From contig CAJNOJ010000091.1 of assembly GCA_905250025.1 (NCBI GenBank), positions 186,001 through 250,000 on the forward strand: 64,000 bases of DNA, given 5' to 3'. The notes under the pieces were generated by a model that had not been told where the DNA came from, did no database searches, and saw only the letters and a program-made list of their open reading frames with translations. The DNA comes from Adineta ricciae. Its lineage: Eukaryota > Rotifera > Eurotatoria > Adinetida > Adinetidae. The translations under genes and the position numbers were made by a program. Positions 60,373-64,000 of this stretch are shown one piece after another (positions within the stretch are counted from its first letter, which is position 1; the number at the start of each line of letters is the position of its first letter).

Positions 60373-61907
60373 TTATAATGAAAGAGGTTTCTTTTCAAGA
60401 AGATTCTTCCAATTGAATGGTACATCAATATCACAAGTTCGCACTTGTTCGGAAATGTCCGGTCCAAGGGGTGATCGACCTTCAGGCACAAGATTGTCGG
60501 GCATTTCGGATAGAACATTCAAAGACCGCTGATACCGTTCGATGCCGTTCCTTGATAAGAATGAAAGCGAGAATTTTAGATGAAAAATAGAGGCTAGGAA
60601 AGCTCACCAAGCAATCATAATGCCATTATCAGTGCATAATTGCGGTGGTGGACAAACAAGTTTAACGCCATAGTGAGCGCATAGGTCGTGAATACGTTGT
60701 CGAAGGTACAGATTACTGGATACACCTCCTGACAAAACCTAAATAGATGTCAATTCAAACGAGTTTTTCAGTTTTTTTCAATGTACTTACAAGCGTGCGT
60801 TTCCATTGAGGTTTTTTAATGGCATCACAGAACAGTATTGCGCGATGAATACGTGTTTCGATATGTCGAACCACACTTGCTTGGACACACGCAGCAAAAT
60901 CTTTCAACTGTTGTTCATCGGAAGTCGTTGATCCTAACAAAACATTTCTGAATGGTACGATAAATACGATTGAAATTTACGTACCACAATAGATTGCTTC
61001 TTTGTCGACAACTCGAATAATTTGAGATAACATTCCGCCGAAACTGAACGAACAATCTTTCATTTTAGCGGAATATTTTGGCGTGATCAATTGGTATCGA
61101 CTTTCGTCACCATCTCGAGCTAACCGTCCGATAGCTGCTCCTCCGGCCATATCACGAACAAGTGCATGTTCGTGCAGTTTCATTGCTCGAGCACTCTAGA
61201 CCAATCACGAGTCCATTTACCAACATAAATTCTTCATTAGCCTTACTTTATCGAGCGCTTCTCCTGGTGCAATATCTTTCGTTTCACCTAACCGGTTGAA
61301 TTTATCCACATCTTCTACAATTCCCAAAATACAATGGCCACCACTGGCCAATAAAACCATATACGGGAAGGAAACGCTACGAAAACCAACATCCGTTGAA
61401 GACGTACAACAAATAAGTAATTTACTTGTGGGTTAATCGAACAGTAAGCGCATGTGCTTCCATATGGTGAATGGGAATAAATGATAAATGGGAATATTTA
61501 TGGAGAAGTTGTCGAGTAAAATTTATTCCTTGCCATAACGAAATCACCAGACCTGGTTTGACACTTGTGGCAATCGCGGCAATTGTCTAGACTAAATCAA
61601 AGCAACATGTATTGACTCGTTTGACAGAGATGTTCAGTTGCGGCACGCAATCACTCACATTCCATTCGATATCTTTCATCGTCTCAGCAACGACTGGTAC
61701 TAGATTTTCATAATGATGCTTTTTGGCGATACTTGGTACAATTCCACCCCACGGTTGATGATATTTCAATTGACTTCGATATACTTCACTCAGAATGGTT
61801 CGTTCACTGTCAACAACAGCTGCAGCTGTATCGTCACAACTTGTTTCGATACCTAGGATTCTCAATGGATGAGGAAATCGATGTGTCGATAGACGTCGTA
61901 TGATCAT
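60373..61907 (-). CDS. OSGEPL1: Mitochondrial tRNA N6-adenosine threonylcarbamoyltransferase (Qri7/OSGEPL1)
   Basis: Seven exons: 61659-61907, 61426-61586, 61247-61376, 60985-61195, 60791-60933, 60608-60738, 60373-60550; 400 residues, against 414 in human. The start MIIRRLSTHRFPHPLR is a likely mitochondrial presequence. The ASKHA core follows with ILGIETSCDDTAAAVVD, GGIVPSIAKKHH, the metal site HHMEAHAL, LLASGGHC, GEALDK, and VLSGGVSSN. It transfers threonylcarbamoyl to A37 of tRNAs reading ANN codons, giving t6A in mitochondria. The ATG directly follows an acceptor (CCATTGAATAG) with an AATAAA just upstream, 186 bases after the last AP-1 sigma stop codon on the same strand. Confidence 0.93.
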
Positions 61908-61930
61908 CTATTCAATGGAAAAGAAACGAG
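61908..61930 (-). other. Splice acceptor abutting the OSGEPL1 start codon
   Basis: On the minus strand CGTTTCTTTTCCATTGAATAG is followed directly by ATG. CAATAAAAA lies a few bases further upstream. This is the layout expected at a trans-spliced downstream cistron. Confidence 0.5.
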
Positions 61931-62093
61931 TTTTTATTGCACTCTGTATTAAAATCAAGATCAATCATCATATGACATTCTCAGTTTTTCAAAATCATTG
62001 CACGATAAAAAGAGAGAAGAGATAGCAGCACTAATATACAACGAAACGAGATGAAATCAAACGTCAAACAAGAACGATCATTGTCGTGGTTCA

Positions 62094-63474
62094 TTACGCA
62101 AAGCCAAGGTCTTCGAGTACACTGCGTTTTTCTTCCAATTCTTCCTGCAAAATATCAAGGAAAGCACGTTAGATTATAATCAATCAATATGTTCACGTCA
62201 AAACAAAGCACATTCACGAACACATACATCAAAAGCATGAAAAACGATAAATTCGTGCAAATATTGTATATTTTTATTTGATTACTCAGCGTGTTTGACA
62301 TATGTGAAAACGGAAAACTTCGAGATGCAACTGTTGCTAAAGACAACACTAAGAAGAAGAAGAAGAAGAAGAGAATTCTCTGGAAAAGTTCAAATCTGAC
62401 TAAATAATAAACGCGAATTGTTCATGAAAACTGAAAAACACAACGAAAGATATTCCGAATACAAAACACATGCAAAATGAAGCGTGCGTGTCTTTATATG
62501 TCAAATCATCATCAGAGCTGGATATGCTTATCCAAGACCATGATCTTCAAAAAAACCCTGCGGTGTTTCTTCCTAGAAATAGATAGATACAAAAAGGACA
62601 TAAGCGAGAAAGCATGGCTCAATGCGGAGAGAAGGAAAAAGTTATCGCGCTGAAATTTTATTCCGAAGAAAAGGAGAATTTCGATTATTTTCAAGAGCAA
62701 GCATCTTTATAAGTAGGAAAATCAAATCAATCCGTATTCATAGAGTGTTTCTTGGAGTTGATCATCCTAGGAATGATACATTGCAAAGCGTGTTTTAGAT
62801 GTCGTTCACTGATGAGTAAATAACTTGGAATTTCGAATCTATCGATCATCAGAAAAGGATTTTCGAATACAAAACTCACCTCTTGAATGATGTCTTGATC
62901 ATTGATAGCTTTCAGAACGCTTTTTTTACTTGTTTCTTGAATTTCTCCGCCAAGGATGAATTCATCGAAGATGAAATAAGCTTTTTCAAAGTTGAAAATA
63001 ATATCCAATTCACAAACCTATCGACAATCTCATAGTTAAACAAGATGATATTCACATTCACTTACACTGCCGAAGTACTTATCGAGCAATTCCACATAAC
63101 GATGAATGGTTTCCAATGTTAGTAGTTCATTATCATCTTGTTCTATCGCACAACAAAAGTAAAGACTAGCATATCTAAATGACAGTAGAAATGTCGACAT
63201 CTAACTGGGGAAGAATGTGTTTTTTTTACCGTTTGTAGACTACTTTCAGATCTTTCCATTCGAGAAAGCTTGACATTTTTGGTTTACGTGAAAGAACTGC
63301 CGCGATCAATTCACGTGTGATCTTCTTCTTCGACTTCTCCGTTTGCGGTGTGTACCATTTTTGTAAACGAAGTTTGCCCTGTCGACTGAACAGAAGAATA
63401 AATTGAATCTAAACAAATATGATCAGTTCAGCATTGCACAACGTAAGGCAAATAGCTATTCCGATATTTACCAT
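62094..63474 (-). CDS. AP1S: AP-1 complex sigma subunit with three candidate last exons
   Basis: Common exons: 63472-63474 (only ATG), 63230-63408, 63066-63174, 62880-63017. The core is unmistakable: [75 protein letters not shown] and [16 protein letters not shown]. It is the small chain of the clathrin adaptor that sorts cargo between the trans-Golgi and endosomes. After the donor behind IIQE there are three acceptor-led tails: 62722-62766 ([14 protein letters not shown]), 62528-62572 ([14 protein letters not shown]) and 62094-62144 ([16 protein letters not shown]). Each starts in phase 0 and ends in its own stop. The last is the closest to the usual AP-1 sigma ending. Proteins of 157, 157 and 159 residues would result. 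Confidence 0.92.
62351..62372. repeat. (AAG)n microsatellite
   Basis: Seven AAG units in the intron between the second and third AP-1 sigma tail exons. Confidence 0.85.
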
Positions 63475-64000
63475 ATCAATTCTTATTCGTGAGACAGACA
63501 GAAACGATCTGAAACATATTTAGATATGATAATCTAAAATTTCTTTTGAGATAAAAAACTACAAAAGAGCAAAGATGGTCTTTTATTCAAATGAAATGAT
63601 AAAAACAATCAACGTACAATAACCGGACACGAGCGTTATCCTCTAACTGTTCCAATCATTGTTTTTTTTTGTCACAAATCCAGAATATCTATCTGACAAT
63701 GACACCCATAACAAAAAAAGCTAACAAATAAAATCCGGATATCGATTTCTTTCTTTTCCTTCTTCGCTTTTCTATGTATCATTCTGATTTTTTCTTGCTT
63801 AGTCACAATGTACATGACATCAACATCGAATGTGTCGATAATAAACAAAAAAGAACCTGAAGGAGAACTAGAGCAAACACCAGTTCTACCGTGAAATATC
63901 CATGAAGAAAGAAAGTCAAACGAAAGAACGAAAACTGGAGAAAAAGAACATATCTAGAAATGAGGATACTGTTACAAATATAAAAACGAGCTCAGTACTT
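63475..64000. other. Upstream region of AP-1 sigma
   Basis: 526 bases to the window end; AT- and GA-rich with no credible ORF. It should hold the 5' UTR and promoter of AP-1 sigma. No specific site is claimed. Confidence 0.5.

Overview
This window is eukaryotic nuclear DNA from a small, compact, AT-rich animal genome. Most genes are split by very short GT-AG introns, typically 49 to 64 bases. Gene content is metazoan: PBX and FoxA transcription factors, atrophin/RERE, a CDK5 activator, WTAP, MED30, U2AF35, AP-1 sigma and NAGLU. Several family members have mainly bacterial, fungal or plant relatives (FUSC-type membrane protein, N-formylglutamate-amidohydrolase-like protein, DUF4291). Together this suggests a bdelloid rotifer or close relative. 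That is an inference, because no marker sequence proves it. All exon models were built by hand from reading frames, splice sites and phase, and every multi-exon model closes in frame.

Layout, left half. 1-4215 (+): 3' part of a FUSC-type membrane protein, then a formylglutamate-amidohydrolase-like gene. 4348-4806 (-): a small secreted, possibly neuropeptide-like protein. 5112-6350 (-) and 6574-7991 (+): a divergent pair of flavin oxidases, a peroxisomal 2-hydroxyacid oxidase and a DAO-fold FAD oxidoreductase. 9608-10493 (+): a four-membrane-segment protein. 10887-13179 (+): two tandem PBC-class (PBX/extradenticle) TALE homeobox genes. 14908-26011 (-): U2AF35, PP6 catalytic subunit and atrophin/RERE, head to tail with gaps of only 123 and 154 bases, atrophin carrying a 4.1-kb intron. 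26246-27423 (+): HSD17B12-like reductase, divergent from U2AF35. 29828-31375 (+): CDK5 activator (p35-like). 31437-31970 (-): MED30. 33367-34375 (+): WTAP.

Right half. 35269-38615 (-): two tandem DUF4139-like secreted proteins whose N-terminal halves appear identical in DNA. 39242-42563 (+): NAGLU in 19 exons. 46037-50006 (-): two tandem FoxA genes, separated by a stretch with one N and an inverted 107-base copy of the second FoxA. 52212-52975 (+): DUF4291. 53349-54704 (-): WIP/verprolin. 57079-59623 (+): choline-transporter-like (SLC44). 59772-60329: non-autonomous DNA element with long inverted arms. 60373-61907 (-): OSGEPL1/Qri7. 62094-63474 (-): AP-1 sigma with three candidate alternative last exons.

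The most interesting signals are the three interchangeable AP-1 sigma tails, the head-to-tail clusters with a splice acceptor just before the downstream ATG (candidate trans-spliced operons), the converted DUF4139 pair, the diverged second PBX homeodomain, and the long-armed mobile element.
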